Under the pieces are notes generated by a model. That model saw only the letters and a program-made list of their open reading frames with translations, was not told where the DNA came from and made no database searches. From Tahibacter soli (GTDB lineage: Bacteria > Pseudomonadota > Gammaproteobacteria > Xanthomonadales > Rhodanobacteraceae), in NCBI RefSeq assembly GCF_025717065.2, contig NZ_JAOVZO020000003.1, positions 682,001-746,000 of the forward strand: DNA of 64,000 nt, read 5' to 3'. A program made the translations under genes and the position numbers. Positions 55,382 to 64,000 of the stretch are shown here, piece by piece (position 1 is the stretch's first letter; each line of letters starts with the position of its first letter).

Positions 55382-56728
55382 CAGCAGCGTCGACAGGCCG
55401 AGGAACGAGGCGAAGCCGCAGCAGTCGGTGACGGTCGTCAGGATCACGCCGCCGGCGAGCGCCGGATCGATGCCGAGGCGGCGCAGCAACAGCGGCAGGA
55501 ACACGCCCGACATCGCCGCGGCGATGAGATTGATCACCATCGCCGCGCCGAACGCGAGCGCGAGCCACGCGTCGCGATAGACGAGCAGGGCGATGCCGCC
55601 GACGGCGCACGCCCACAGCACGCCGTTGGCGAGCGCGACGAGCACTTCGCGTTTCAACAGCAGCACCGCGTTCGACGCGCTGACCTGGCCCAGCGCCATC
55701 GCGCGCACCATCAGCGTGAGCACCTGCGTGCCGGCGACGCCGCCCATGCTCGCGACGATCGGCATCAGCACCGCGCAGGCGACCACCTGCTTCAGCACGC
55801 CTTCGAAATTGCCGATCACCCACGACGCGAGAAACGCGGTGAGCAGGTTGATGCCGAGCCACACCGCGCGGCGGCGCGTGGTGCGCGGCACCGGCGCGAA
55901 CAGGTCGGCGTCCTCGTCGAGGCCGGCCGCACCCATCGCCTGGTGTTCGGCCTGCTCGCGGATGATGTCGACGACGTCGTCGATCGTGATGCGGCCGAGC
56001 AGCACGTTGTTCTCGTCGACCACGGGCGCGCTGACCCAGTCGTGATTGGCGAAGCGCTCGGCCACTTCGGGCGCCGGCATGTCGGCGGGAATGCCGGGCT
56101 GCTCGTCGTCGATGAGGCGGTTGACGGCGACCGCAGGATCGGCGGTCAGGAGCTGCGCGAGCGAAATGCGGCCCTGGTACTGGCGGCGGCGCGACAGCAC
56201 GTACAGGTGGTCGGTGGCTTCCGGCAGCTCGCCGCGCAGGCGCAGATAGCGCAGCACGACGTCGACCGTGACGTCGGCGCGCACCGTCACCACGTCGGGA
56301 TTCATCAGGCGGCCGGCGGTGTCCTCGTCGTACGTGAGCATCTGCTCGAGGCGCTCGCGGTCGACGCGGTCCATCGAGCGCAGCAGCTCGTCGATGACCG
56401 TGTCGGGCAGGTCGTCGAGGAGGTCGGCGAGGTCGTCGATGTCGAGCGACTCGGCCGCGGCGACGATTTCGTCGGGGTCCATCGCGCGCAGCAGGTCTTC
56501 GCGCACTTCGTCGCCGACGTGCACCAGCACTTCGCCGTCGTCCTCGGGATCGACCACGCCCCAGACCACCTGGCGCTTGGCGGGCGGCAGCGATTCGAGC
56601 AGGTTGCCGATCTCGGCCGGCGACAGTGTGTTGACGAGGCGCTTGACCGGCCCGAGGCGACCGCTGTCGATGGCCTGCTCGAGCAGGCGCAGTTGCTTGG
56701 CGGCGCGTTCCTGGGCGATCTCGGCCAT
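55370..56728 (-). CDS. mgtE: Magnesium transporter MgtE
   Basis: 452 aa channel-type Mg2+ importer. The N-terminal helical MgtE_N domain (about 15-130, with LVNTLSPAEIGNLLESLPP) and two CBS domains (about 135-260; YDEDTAGRLMNPDVV, DWVSAPVVDENNVLLG) sense cytoplasmic Mg2+. The membrane domain (about 290-452) has five TM helices with LMPIVASMGGVAGTQ and FLPLLLRRLGIDPALAGG, including the pore Asp region (VTDCCGF). Convergent with tsaB. Confidence 0.95.
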   Translation of the reverse strand: MAEIAQERAAKQLRLLEQAIDSGRLGPVKRLVNTLSPAEIGNLLESLPPAKRQVVWGVVDPEDDGEVLVHVGDEVREDLLRAMDPDEIVAAAESLDIDDLADLLDDLPDTVIDELLRSMDRVDRERLEQMLTYDEDTAGRLMNPDVVTVRADVTVDVVLRYLRLRGELPEATDHLYVLSRRRQYQGRISLAQLLTADPAVAVNRLIDDEQPGIPADMPAPEVAERFANHDWVSAPVVDENNVLLGRITIDDVVDIIREQAEHQAMGAAGLDEDADLFAPVPRTTRRRAVWLGINLLTAFLASWVIGNFEGVLKQVVACAVLMPIVASMGGVAGTQVLTLMVRAMALGQVSASNAVLLLKREVLVALANGVLWACAVGGIALLVYRDAWLALAFGAAMVINLIAAAMSGVFLPLLLRRLGIDPALAGGVILTTVTDCCGFASFLGLSTLLLLR

Positions 56729-56837
56729 CGCGGGCTCCCGTTTGCGACGCGCGATTATCGACGCTGCGCGCCGCCGCGGCTAGCGCGGCGGCGTTTGAAG
56801 TTTCGGCTACAAGTTCACAAAGGGAGAAGGCCGGCCG

Positions 56838-59069
56838 TCAGGGAACACCCGACAGCCGGTACAGCACGTAGCCCGCGTCCTCGACGACGAGCGCGGCATC
56901 CGGCGGCGTCCAGGCGCCCGGTGTGCACAGACCGTTCGGTTCACCCTGTACCTTGCCTTCGGGCGTGTCCTTCATGCGCCGGGACTCGGGCGTCGGCCGG
57001 CGCAGCATCAGGTACGGTACGTCGAAGCGGCGCATGTAGGCGACGAGCTCGCCGGCGTCGTCGGTGTAGTGCCGCCGCGTATAGCTCATCGTGACGAGGT
57101 CTTCGAAGCGCGCCGGCAGCCGCGCCGACGCGCCGAAATCGGCGCAGCCGACGACGCGCGGCGCGCCGGGCAGCGCGCGCAGGTATTGCGCGATCCGCGC
57201 CATGCCGTGCGTTTCGAACGCCGCGCGGTCGAGCTTGCGCGTATCGCGCGGGCCGCGATCGAAATGCAGGTCGAATTCGCGCGTGCCGGTGATCCAGCTC
57301 GCGCTGCAGAACGCGTACGCGGCCTGGAACAGCGCGAACGCCAGCAGCGCCGCGGTCGCGCCGGCGCGCAGCGCCGCGTGGCGCGCGACGCGCGGCCACA
57401 GGATCGCGACACCGACGACGACGGCCGGCACGATCGCCGCGATGAAATAATTTCCGTCGCCGCCGCGCGCGTTGTAGCGCCATGCCGTCGCGACGATCGC
57501 GCCGGCCAGGATCAGCGCGACGGCCGGCGTGCGGGCTTCGCGCGGCAGCGGCACGTGACGGCCGCCGAGCGCGAACGCGGCCAGCGGCAGCCACAGCCAG
57601 ACGTTGCCGGTCCAGGTGATGATGATGTGCTCGAGCCTTTCGGGACGGAACAGCCAGTCGACGATGAGCGCCGGGACGCCGGCCCACTCTTGCGGCCAGT
57701 TCCATTGCAGCGTGCCGACCGGTTCGCGCAACGTGAAGCCGAGCGCCTGCCACAGGCGGAACAGCGGATCGGGCCCGATCGTCGGCATGCCGGCGAGGAG
57801 TTGCGTACGTGCGGTGACGAATACGGCGACGGCGACCGCCAGTGCGAGCGCCACGAGCGCGGCGCGCGGTGACGGCGCAGGCTGCGGCAAGGACGCGACC
57901 GGCGCCGCGCGCCGCAGCCACGCGTGCGCGAGCGTCGCGACGGCCAGCAGGCCGAGAAAAGGAATCGCCGTGAGCTTCGACTGCGTCGCCAGCAGGCCGT
58001 ACGCGGCGAGCCAGGCGAGCGCCGGCCATTGCCGCGTGCGCAACCAGTCGATCGCGGCGAGCGATGCGAGCACGACGAAGAGGCACGCGATCACGTCGGG
58101 TTTGGGTTCGAGCATCGGATTGGCGACGGCCGGCAGCGTCAGGCATACGGCGGCGGCGAGCAGTTGCGCGCGCGCATCGTCGACGCCGCAGCGTGCGAGC
58201 AGCCGCGCCGCGGCAAGACCGAGCAGCGCGCCCACCGCGAGGGTCATGCCGTTGATCGCGCTGAAGTCGCCGAGCCCGCTCAGCGGCTGCAGGTACAATT
58301 CGTACATCTTGGGAAAATAGTGCACCGGCGAGACGAGGCCGAGCGAGCGGTATGCCGAGACTTCGCCGGTCAGCACGTATTCGCCGCGCAGGCCGTACCA
58401 GAGCGGGTCGAAGCCGGTGACCACGTTCGTGCGCGCGAACAGCACGCAGAACCAGCCGGCGAGTGCCGCGGCGACCGCACGATCGCCGCGCGAGAGGGTG
58501 CCGAACGCACGTGCCGCGTACGCGACGAGCGGCTGCGCGCGCGCCAGCGGCAGCGCGACCGCGAGCAGCAAGGTGAGCCAGCGCAAATCCTTCGTCGTAC
58601 CCGCGCCGAGCGCCGATGCGGTCCACGCGCACACGCTCCACACGGCAAGGCCGAGCGCGAACGCGCGCAGGTAGTCTTCGCCGTCGCGCGGCTTGCCGTC
58701 GCCGCCGGCACGCAGCGCCAATGCGCCGAGCGCGACGGTGATTTCCAGGTACAGCGCGTCGACGAGCAGCGGAATGTCCACGGCATGGCGGCGCAGATAC
58801 AGCGCGGCGAGCGCCGCCGACAGCGCGATGCGCAGGCGCGACGACGCGACGAACTGCAAGCCTGCGAGGCCTGCGACCAGCACGAGCGCTTCGAGTCCGC
58901 CCTGCCAGGTCTGCGGCGTACCGACGTGCCACCCGAACGGCCCGATCGCGAGGAGGCGCCACGCGACGACGGCGCAGAACAGCAAGGCGGTGACGACGAG
59001 CATGACCGCCCGTATCCGGGGCGAGCGCGCAGCCTGCGCGGGCGCCGTGTCCTCGGCGACGTGATCCAT
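56838..59069 (-). CDS. Polytopic membrane protein, probable GT-C-type glycosyltransferase
   Basis: 743 aa. The ATG at 59069 has GGAG six bases upstream. About 14 hydrophobic segments and an extracytoplasmic loop with FDPLWYGLRGEY and KMYELYLQPLSGL resemble GT-C transferases that use lipid-linked sugars. The final ~120 residues are a soluble domain (RVVGCADFGASARLP, YTRRHYTDDAGELVAYM). Its start is 216 bases downstream of the methyltransferase stop on the same strand. Substrate unknown. Confidence 0.7.
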   Translation of the reverse strand: MDHVAEDTAPAQAARSPRIRAVMLVVTALLFCAVVAWRLLAIGPFGWHVGTPQTWQGGLEALVLVAGLAGLQFVASSRLRIALSAALAALYLRRHAVDIPLLVDALYLEITVALGALALRAGGDGKPRDGEDYLRAFALGLAVWSVCAWTASALGAGTTKDLRWLTLLLAVALPLARAQPLVAYAARAFGTLSRGDRAVAAALAGWFCVLFARTNVVTGFDPLWYGLRGEYVLTGEVSAYRSLGLVSPVHYFPKMYELYLQPLSGLGDFSAINGMTLAVGALLGLAAARLLARCGVDDARAQLLAAAVCLTLPAVANPMLEPKPDVIACLFVVLASLAAIDWLRTRQWPALAWLAAYGLLATQSKLTAIPFLGLLAVATLAHAWLRRAAPVASLPQPAPSPRAALVALALAVAVAVFVTARTQLLAGMPTIGPDPLFRLWQALGFTLREPVGTLQWNWPQEWAGVPALIVDWLFRPERLEHIIITWTGNVWLWLPLAAFALGGRHVPLPREARTPAVALILAGAIVATAWRYNARGGDGNYFIAAIVPAVVVGVAILWPRVARHAALRAGATAALLAFALFQAAYAFCSASWITGTREFDLHFDRGPRDTRKLDRAAFETHGMARIAQYLRALPGAPRVVGCADFGASARLPARFEDLVTMSYTRRHYTDDAGELVAYMRRFDVPYLMLRRPTPESRRMKDTPEGKVQGEPNGLCTPGAWTPPDAALVVEDAGYVLYRLSGVP

Positions 59070-59285
59070 GTATTTCTCCGAACGGCTTTCCGCCTCAAGG
59101 CCGCGCATCGCACGCGAACGGCACCGGGCGTGTTTTTCTACAGGCGTGTCCGTGGAAAACAGCCGACATTTTTCGGGCCGGTCGCTGTCTTGCGCGAGCC
59201 GTGCGCAGCGTAGACGAGCGCTGCGCCGGGAATGTAAGAAAGACGTTGCGAAGGTGCCGCGCAGTCGCCGGCGCGGCGCGCGGCG

Positions 59286-60044
59286 TTACGCGAAGTGGCG
59301 GCTCTTGAGCAGCGCGAACGCGCGCTCGTCGCGCTGCGGTTCGGACGGATTGGAGTTTTCCACATCGCCGACCGTGGCGAACTCGACGACGTCCCACCCG
59401 CAGCGGTCGAACAGGCGCTTGAGCCCCGGCACCGAGAAGATCCAGTAGTTCGTCGCGTCGTTGTTGCACTCGTCCGGCGCGAGCAGATAGGCCACCGGCG
59501 CCTGCGCGAGTTCGAGCCGGCGGTCGGTCGTGTAGCGCGCCACGCGCGTGCTGACGAACGTGTAGCGCGCATGCCGCGCGAGCTTCTCCATCACGTAGTA
59601 CGGGTTCTTCAGGTGATACAGGATGCCGAGGAACAGCGCGACGCCGTACTCGGCGCGCGGCGGCGTGAAATAGCTGTCGAGGTCCATCGGATGGATGTCG
59701 ACCTTCGCGCCGAGCAGTTCCTTCAGGTGCGCGGCGCCCTGGAGGCCGTTCCAGTTCGTCGCCGGCCAGTCGACGATGTCGACGTCGAAGCCGAGCGATT
59801 CGAACAGATAGCCCAGATCGCCGTCGGCCGCGCCGATGTCGGCGATCGGCAGGCCGCCCACCTTCTCGAACAACTGGCGGTTTTCGCCCTTGAGCAGAAA
59901 GTCGAGGTGGTGCGTGTTCGAAAGGATGTCGTAGCCGTACCAGGTGAAACCTTCCGGCGGATTGTCCTCCTTGACCCTGCCGAGCGTCGCGCGGAAGTTG
60001 TGGGTCGCGGCGACGATCGCGCCGATGTCGAGCGAATGGGTCAT
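59286..60044 (-). CDS. SAM-dependent methyltransferase
   Basis: 252 aa class I methyltransferase with motif I IADIGAADGDLGYLFESLG (about 67-85), FDVDIVDWPATNW, and the post-core ALFLGILYHLKNPYYVMEKLA. The pattern is closest to CmoB/DUF1698-like enzymes, but the genes around it suggest modification of a sugar or lipid instead. Three bases lie between the end of the upstream membrane glycosyltransferase and its ATG, so they are co-translated. Confidence 0.8.
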   Translation of the reverse strand: MTHSLDIGAIVAATHNFRATLGRVKEDNPPEGFTWYGYDILSNTHHLDFLLKGENRQLFEKVGGLPIADIGAADGDLGYLFESLGFDVDIVDWPATNWNGLQGAAHLKELLGAKVDIHPMDLDSYFTPPRAEYGVALFLGILYHLKNPYYVMEKLARHARYTFVSTRVARYTTDRRLELAQAPVAYLLAPDECNNDATNYWIFSVPGLKRLFDRCGWDVVEFATVGDVENSNPSEPQRDERAFALLKSRHFA

Positions 60045-60047
60045 GTG

Positions 60048-61640
60048 TCAGGCTCTCGGTTCAGGGGGATCGTCAAGCGACGCGCCGGCGGGCGCGGGCG
60101 TCGCGTCGCGCGTCAATGCGCAAAGCGTCGGCGCCGGTCGGCGATGCTGCAGGTTCGCATGGACGCTGCGGCAGGCGTTTGCGTCGAGCATGAGCCGATG
60201 CCGCGCAAGCGCCGCCTCGGCCCGCGCGGTATCCGCATTGCCGAGCAGGGCGTACAGCGGCCCGTCGGCCGCGGCGATGCGCCGCGCGGCTTCGCGGTCC
60301 ATGCCCCATTCGGGCAGCGGCGGCCCCATCAGGTTGCCGCCGACGCGCACGAAACGCGTCGTCCGCGGAAACGAGGCGACCAGATAGGCGAGTGCGCCGT
60401 TGTCGGCGAAGATCACCGTCGCGCGGTCGAGATCCGGCACGTCGGGCACCGCGACCTCGACGTAGCGTTCGCCGTAGCCGGGCAGGCGGCCCCAGTCCGG
60501 CGGCTTCGTCGTGACCGCGACGAGCGCGAGCACGATGCCGACAAAGATACTTGTTGCTTTTTTCGAAACGGGAATCGCGCCGAGCGCCGCGACGAAGACG
60601 ACCGGCGCGAGCATTTCGACGACGGCGAGATAGCGGTAGTAGCCGAACAGCGCGAGCCAGCCCAGGTAGCCGATGCCGAGCGCGACCAGCACGTAGCGCA
60701 GCCGTGGCGACGCGGCGCGACGCCACCACAGCGGCAGCGCTAGCACGGCGAGAAACGCGAACGGCACGCGCAGGTCGAGAAACCATTCTTCGGACACGAT
60801 GCGCGGCGTATCCGCCCATGCGAGCGGATAGAACAGCCACTGCAGTGTGCCGCGCGGCAGGAAGCGATAGTCGCGCAGGTCGCCCGGCGGCGCGTACTCG
60901 CCGCCGAACCACGCGCCGAACAGCGGAAACACCGGATTGCCGTAGCGCTGCGCGAGTTCGAACATCCAGAAGCCGCCCGTCGCGAGAAAACCCGCGAGCG
61001 CCGCGAGCGCGGCACAGGCGAACAGCGCGATCGCGTCGCGGCGTCCGCTCGCCAGCAGCGGCAGCGCGATTACGATGCCGGCCGCGAACGGCGCGACGGT
61101 CAGCTTGATCCCGACCGCCGCGCCGGCGACGAGCCCGACGGCGATCGCGCGCGGGCGGTCGACGCGGCCCACGGCGAGGGCTATCGCACCGAGCAGCAAC
61201 AATGTCAGAAGGTTGTCGCCGAACGTCGCGCCGAGTTCGCCGAGCTGCGTGGCACCGGTCGTGCCGACGCACGCGATGGCGACGACGAGCACGCGCGACC
61301 GCTCGGGCAGCAGCGCACGGGCGATGACGTAAATCAGCGCGAGGTTGAGCCCCTGCACGGCGCCGAGCGCGAACGTGCCGAGCGCCGGCGGCAGCGTCGA
61401 CAGCAGCGCGTACTGCGCGGCCGGGAGCAGCGGATTGAAGTACGTCTGCAACTGCGCCGCGGCGAGGTCGGCGTCGCCGCGGCCGGTCAGCCATGCCCAG
61501 CCGTCGTACCAGTGGTAGTTGGCAAGATCCCAGTTGTCGCTTTGTCCCAGAAGATACGCCGCGAGACCGAACGCGAACGCGCCGATCGCGGCGAGCGCGA
61601 CCGGCAGGCGATCGGCGATCGGCGGCGCCGCGTTTTCCAC
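60048..61640 (-). CDS. Polytopic membrane protein, probable glycosyltransferase
   Basis: 530 aa with about 11 hydrophobic segments. The first extracytoplasmic loop carries DNWDLANYHWYDGWAWLTGRGDADLA, a GT-C-type acidic loop, and GELGATFGDNLLTLL lies further on. A C-terminal soluble part (about 410-530) follows. Its start abuts the 2OG oxygenase stop (next base), so the two genes are tightly coupled. Confidence 0.7.
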   Translation of the reverse strand: MENAAPPIADRLPVALAAIGAFAFGLAAYLLGQSDNWDLANYHWYDGWAWLTGRGDADLAAAQLQTYFNPLLPAAQYALLSTLPPALGTFALGAVQGLNLALIYVIARALLPERSRVLVVAIACVGTTGATQLGELGATFGDNLLTLLLLGAIALAVGRVDRPRAIAVGLVAGAAVGIKLTVAPFAAGIVIALPLLASGRRDAIALFACAALAALAGFLATGGFWMFELAQRYGNPVFPLFGAWFGGEYAPPGDLRDYRFLPRGTLQWLFYPLAWADTPRIVSEEWFLDLRVPFAFLAVLALPLWWRRAASPRLRYVLVALGIGYLGWLALFGYYRYLAVVEMLAPVVFVAALGAIPVSKKATSIFVGIVLALVAVTTKPPDWGRLPGYGERYVEVAVPDVPDLDRATVIFADNGALAYLVASFPRTTRFVRVGGNLMGPPLPEWGMDREAARRIAAADGPLYALLGNADTARAEAALARHRLMLDANACRSVHANLQHRRPAPTLCALTRDATPAPAGASLDDPPEPRA

Positions 61641-62591
61641 TCAGCGCGTCAGACGGCGGACGAGCCGTCTGGCGTACTGCATGACGTTCTGCAGCACCGG
61701 GCCGTTCGCGGTTTCGATCTGCTCGGTCAGCGCGGTGATGTCGCGGTACAGGCGCTGGTTGTGCTGGTCGCGGCGCGCCAGCAGGATGCGCAGCTCCTGC
61801 ACGTCGTCGCCGCTCAGCGTGTAGCCGGGGCGGAATCGCTCGGGCAGCGGTCGGTCGACGTAGATCGTCGAGTGCGTCGGCGCGAGTTCGTCGGCGGGGC
61901 GCTCGACCGAATAGAAGTACAGCGCGATCGAGCGGCGCGTCAGGTCGGTACGGTCGGCCGGCAGCTGGATCGGCGGAAAGCCGTGCCAGCTCCATTCCGT
62001 CGTTTCGAAGATCACCGCGCGGTTGAACAGTGGCAGCACGTCGATTGTGCGATTGTCCGGCGACCGCGGATCGGAATGCAGCTGCAGCGTGCCGCCCCAG
62101 TCGAGTTCCCATTCGTGGTTGAAGTACACGATGAGGTTGAGGCGGCGATGCCACGGTTCGATCGGATGGCGGTTGAAGTCGACATGCGCGTCGAGATCCT
62201 GCCCGTTGCGGCTCTCGTGCGTGCCGCCGCCGAAGTACCACGGGTCGTACAAGAGGTTCGGAATGCCGGTGATGCGCGAAATCGTCTTGAGGAACGCGTC
62301 GGACTTGATTAGATCGTCGAGCGCGGCGTAGGCGCCGCCGAGCTCGCGGATCTTTTCAATCGTGGATTTGTTGCCGAGCGTCCCGTTTTCGGATCGCGCG
62401 TTGCCGCGCTCGAAATCGGGAAACTGCGCCAGCAGGCTGTCGGCGCTCTCGGGCGCGAAGAAGTTTTCGATGACGATGTGGCGAAACGGGTCGCGTTGCT
62501 TGAATTGCGCGGCGTATTCATCCGCGCGGGCGACTACGGTGGGGTCGAGCATGGCGGCGGTCGTCTCCGGTTTGCGGCGCGATGATGCCAC
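61641..62591 (-). CDS. 2-oxoglutarate/Fe(II)-dependent oxygenase
   Basis: 316 aa with a double-stranded beta-helix core: iron ligands H-x-D in LDAHVDFNRHP, the distal His in WSWHGFPP, and the 2OG-binding Arg in TRRSIALYFYS. It resembles the prolyl 4-hydroxylase-like group that includes enzymes acting on peptides and sugars. A C-terminal coiled-coil-like tail (ELRILLARRDQHNQRLYRDI) is present. A GTG start at 62591 has AGAGG upstream; an ATG at 62552 is the alternative. It is the first gene of the four-gene glycan cluster. Confidence 0.82.
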   Translation of the reverse strand: MASSRRKPETTAAMLDPTVVARADEYAAQFKQRDPFRHIVIENFFAPESADSLLAQFPDFERGNARSENGTLGNKSTIEKIRELGGAYAALDDLIKSDAFLKTISRITGIPNLLYDPWYFGGGTHESRNGQDLDAHVDFNRHPIEPWHRRLNLIVYFNHEWELDWGGTLQLHSDPRSPDNRTIDVLPLFNRAVIFETTEWSWHGFPPIQLPADRTDLTRRSIALYFYSVERPADELAPTHSTIYVDRPLPERFRPGYTLSGDDVQELRILLARRDQHNQRLYRDITALTEQIETANGPVLQNVMQYARRLVRRLTR

Positions 62592-62618
62592 AGGACCTCT
62601 GCGGCTCGGCGCGGCGTT

Positions 62619-64000
62619 TTACGACGACGCGCGACTGCGCAAGTTCCCCCGGTTCGCGCCGGCGAGCAGCGCGGCGATCTCGTCGTGGCTTTCGGCCTTG
62701 AGCAGGCGCGGGGCGAGCCGGCGCAGGCGCGTACGGTCGCAGCGCGCGAGCGCGTCGCGCACTTCGAGGATCGCGCCCGAATGCATGCTGAAATCGGTCA
62801 GGCCGAGCGCGACGAGCAGCGGCGTGAACGTCGTGTCCGAGGCCATCTCGCCGCACAGGCAGACCGGCTTGCCGGCCTTTTCGCCGCAGCGGATCGTGTC
62901 GGAGAGCAGTCTGAGCACCGCCGGATGCAGCGGGTCGTACAGGTCCGACACCGCGTCGTTGTTGCGGTCGGCCGCGAGCGTGTACTGCACGAGGTCGTTC
63001 GTGCCGATCGAGACGAAATCGACGAGGCGGATCAGCGCCGGCAGCGCGATCGCGGCGGCCGGCACTTCGACCATCGCGCCGAGTTCGAAGTGGTCGGCGA
63101 TTTCGTGGCCTTCGCTGCGCAGGTCGCGCGCGCAGATTTCCATCAGCCGGCGCGTCGCGCGGATTTCCTCGGCGCGCGACACCATCGGCACGAGCACGCG
63201 GATCGGCCCGTAGGCCGAGGCGCGCAGGATCGCGCGCATCTGCGTCGCGAACAGCGCCGGCCGGCGTATCGACAGTCGTACGCCGCGCATGCCGAGCGCG
63301 GGATTCGGCTCGCGCGTGAGTGCAAGGCCGGTCGTGTCGGCCTTGTCGGCGCCCAGGTCGAGCGTGCGCACCGTGACCGGCAGGCCGCCCATGCCGAGCA
63401 CGAGGTCGCGGTACGCGTGGAACTGCTCGTCCTCGTCCGGCAGATGATGGCGTTGTAGAAAAAGAAACTCGGTCCGGTACAGGCCGATACCGGCCGCGCC
63501 GTGCGCGCGCGCCTGCGCGACCTCGGCCGGCAGCTCGGCGTTCGCGTACAGGCGCATCGACGTGCCGCAGGCGGTGAGCGTCTGCGCGTGCGCGAGCTGC
63601 GCGAGGCGCTGGCCTTCGCGCTGCATGTCGCGCGCGTGCTGGCGGTAGCGCGCGAGATCCTGCGCGGTCGGATGCACGACGACTTCGCCGTGTTCGCCGT
63701 CGATCATGACGAGGTCGTCGTCGTGGATCTGCGCGAGCGCGTCGTGCGCGCCGACGACCATCGGCAGCCGCATGCTGCGCGAGAGGATCGCGCTGTGCGA
63801 CAGCGGACTCGACCCGGTGCAGACGGTGCCGAGCACGCCCTGTTCGGCCAGGTGCGTCATTTCGGCCGGCGCGATCTGGTCGCTGACGAGGATCGTGCCG
63901 ACGCGCGCGGCGATCTGGCGTTCGGCCGGACTCGTTTCGCGCGACAGCGCGGCCTGCACGCGGCCGATGACGTGGTCGATGTCTTCGCGGCGGCTGCGCA
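62619..64000 (-). CDS. ptsI: Phosphoenolpyruvate--protein phosphotransferase (PTS Enzyme I), partial
   Basis: The C-terminal ~460 residues; the frame stays open to the window edge, so the N-terminal HPr-binding part lies outside. Enzyme I takes phosphate from PEP to its active-site His (SPLSHSAILSR here) and passes it to HPr. The C-terminal PEP-binding barrel shows GLYRTEFLFLQR, VPMVSRAEEI, FVSIGTNDLVQYTLAADRNN and the catalytic Cys in VCLCGEMA. It could also be a PtsI-HPr-type fusion or PtsP paralogue, which cannot be decided without the N-terminus. HPr and EII genes are not in the window. Confidence 0.93.
   Translation of the reverse strand, partial: RSRREDIDHVIGRVQAALSRETSPAERQIAARVGTILVSDQIAPAEMTHLAEQGVLGTVCTGSSPLSHSAILSRSMRLPMVVGAHDALAQIHDDDLVMIDGEHGEVVVHPTAQDLARYRQHARDMQREGQRLAQLAHAQTLTACGTSMRLYANAELPAEVAQARAHGAAGIGLYRTEFLFLQRHHLPDEDEQFHAYRDLVLGMGGLPVTVRTLDLGADKADTTGLALTREPNPALGMRGVRLSIRRPALFATQMRAILRASAYGPIRVLVPMVSRAEEIRATRRLMEICARDLRSEGHEIADHFELGAMVEVPAAAIALPALIRLVDFVSIGTNDLVQYTLAADRNNDAVSDLYDPLHPAVLRLLSDTIRCGEKAGKPVCLCGEMASDTTFTPLLVALGLTDFSMHSGAILEVRDALARCDRTRLRRLAPRLLKAESHDEIAALLAGANRGNLRSRASS

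Overview
This is a continuous stretch of a GC-rich chromosome (roughly two-thirds G+C by eye) from a gammaproteobacterium. It looks like Xanthomonadales/Lysobacterales, most plausibly Rhodanobacteraceae (Dokdonella-like). The placement is an inference from three things: the order thrS-infC-rpmI-rplT-pheS-pheT-ihfA-merR-tRNA-Pro; the block cysK | rpsF-rpsR-rplI-dnaB-alr-radA; and two exported proteins carrying an FxDGxE motif (FNDGLE after one signal peptide, FKDGFE near the end of a subtilase), which I associate with that group. No rRNA, CRISPR array, transposase or phage gene was seen.

Region by region: 1-8050 is the translation operon, from a thrS leader that looks like an attenuator (promoter, 9-codon peptide, intrinsic terminator) through infC (AUC start), L35/L20, PheRS, IHF-alpha (frame broken at an A7 run), a MerR-like regulator and tRNA-Pro(GGG). 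8442-17623 is mixed: AraC regulator, DUF1579-like exported protein, prolyl iminopeptidase, a membrane-bound CadC-type regulator with a predicted propeller, PsiF-like and YceH-like proteins, a CAP-domain protein, and a Rieske oxygenase/amino-acid permease pair. 17813-23062 is a 2-oxoacid:ferredoxin oxidoreductase operon with its own GltD-like NAD(P)H/ferredoxin subunit and a small membrane protein. 23059-24820 is an overlapping three-gene ECF sigma unit. 24881-30534 is the radA-alr-dnaB-rplI-rpsR-rpsF block, read right to left. 30560-41629 holds cysK, a MITE-like palindrome, a 1458-aa multi-domain glycosyltransferase, PBP1b, a lipoprotein, a YoaA/DinG helicase and a TetR regulator.

41673-49600 is the accessory island. 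A secreted Ig-like repeat protein and a signal-peptide-bearing RHS/YD-repeat protein are divergently arranged, and each is broken at a G/C homopolymer. The RHS protein ends in a short, AT-richer variable tip that looks like a toxin. It is followed after 15 bases by a small membrane-anchored protein that is a good immunity candidate, then by about 790 bases of lower-GC DNA with no recognisable gene. From 49625 on come a secreted subtilase, small hypotheticals, CreD, TsaB, MgtE, a four-gene membrane-glycosyltransferase/methyltransferase/2OG-oxygenase cluster, and the C-terminal part of a PTS Enzyme I that runs off the window.

Points for follow-up: the thrS attenuator, three homopolymer frame breaks (ihfA, Ig-repeat gene, RHS gene), the RHS tip/immunity pair, two BIME-like palindromic repeats lying inside operons, the MITE-like element before cysK, a consensus DnaA box upstream of dnaB, and the oxidoreductase operon with its embedded membrane protein. 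Family calls rest on motifs read directly; no database search was possible.
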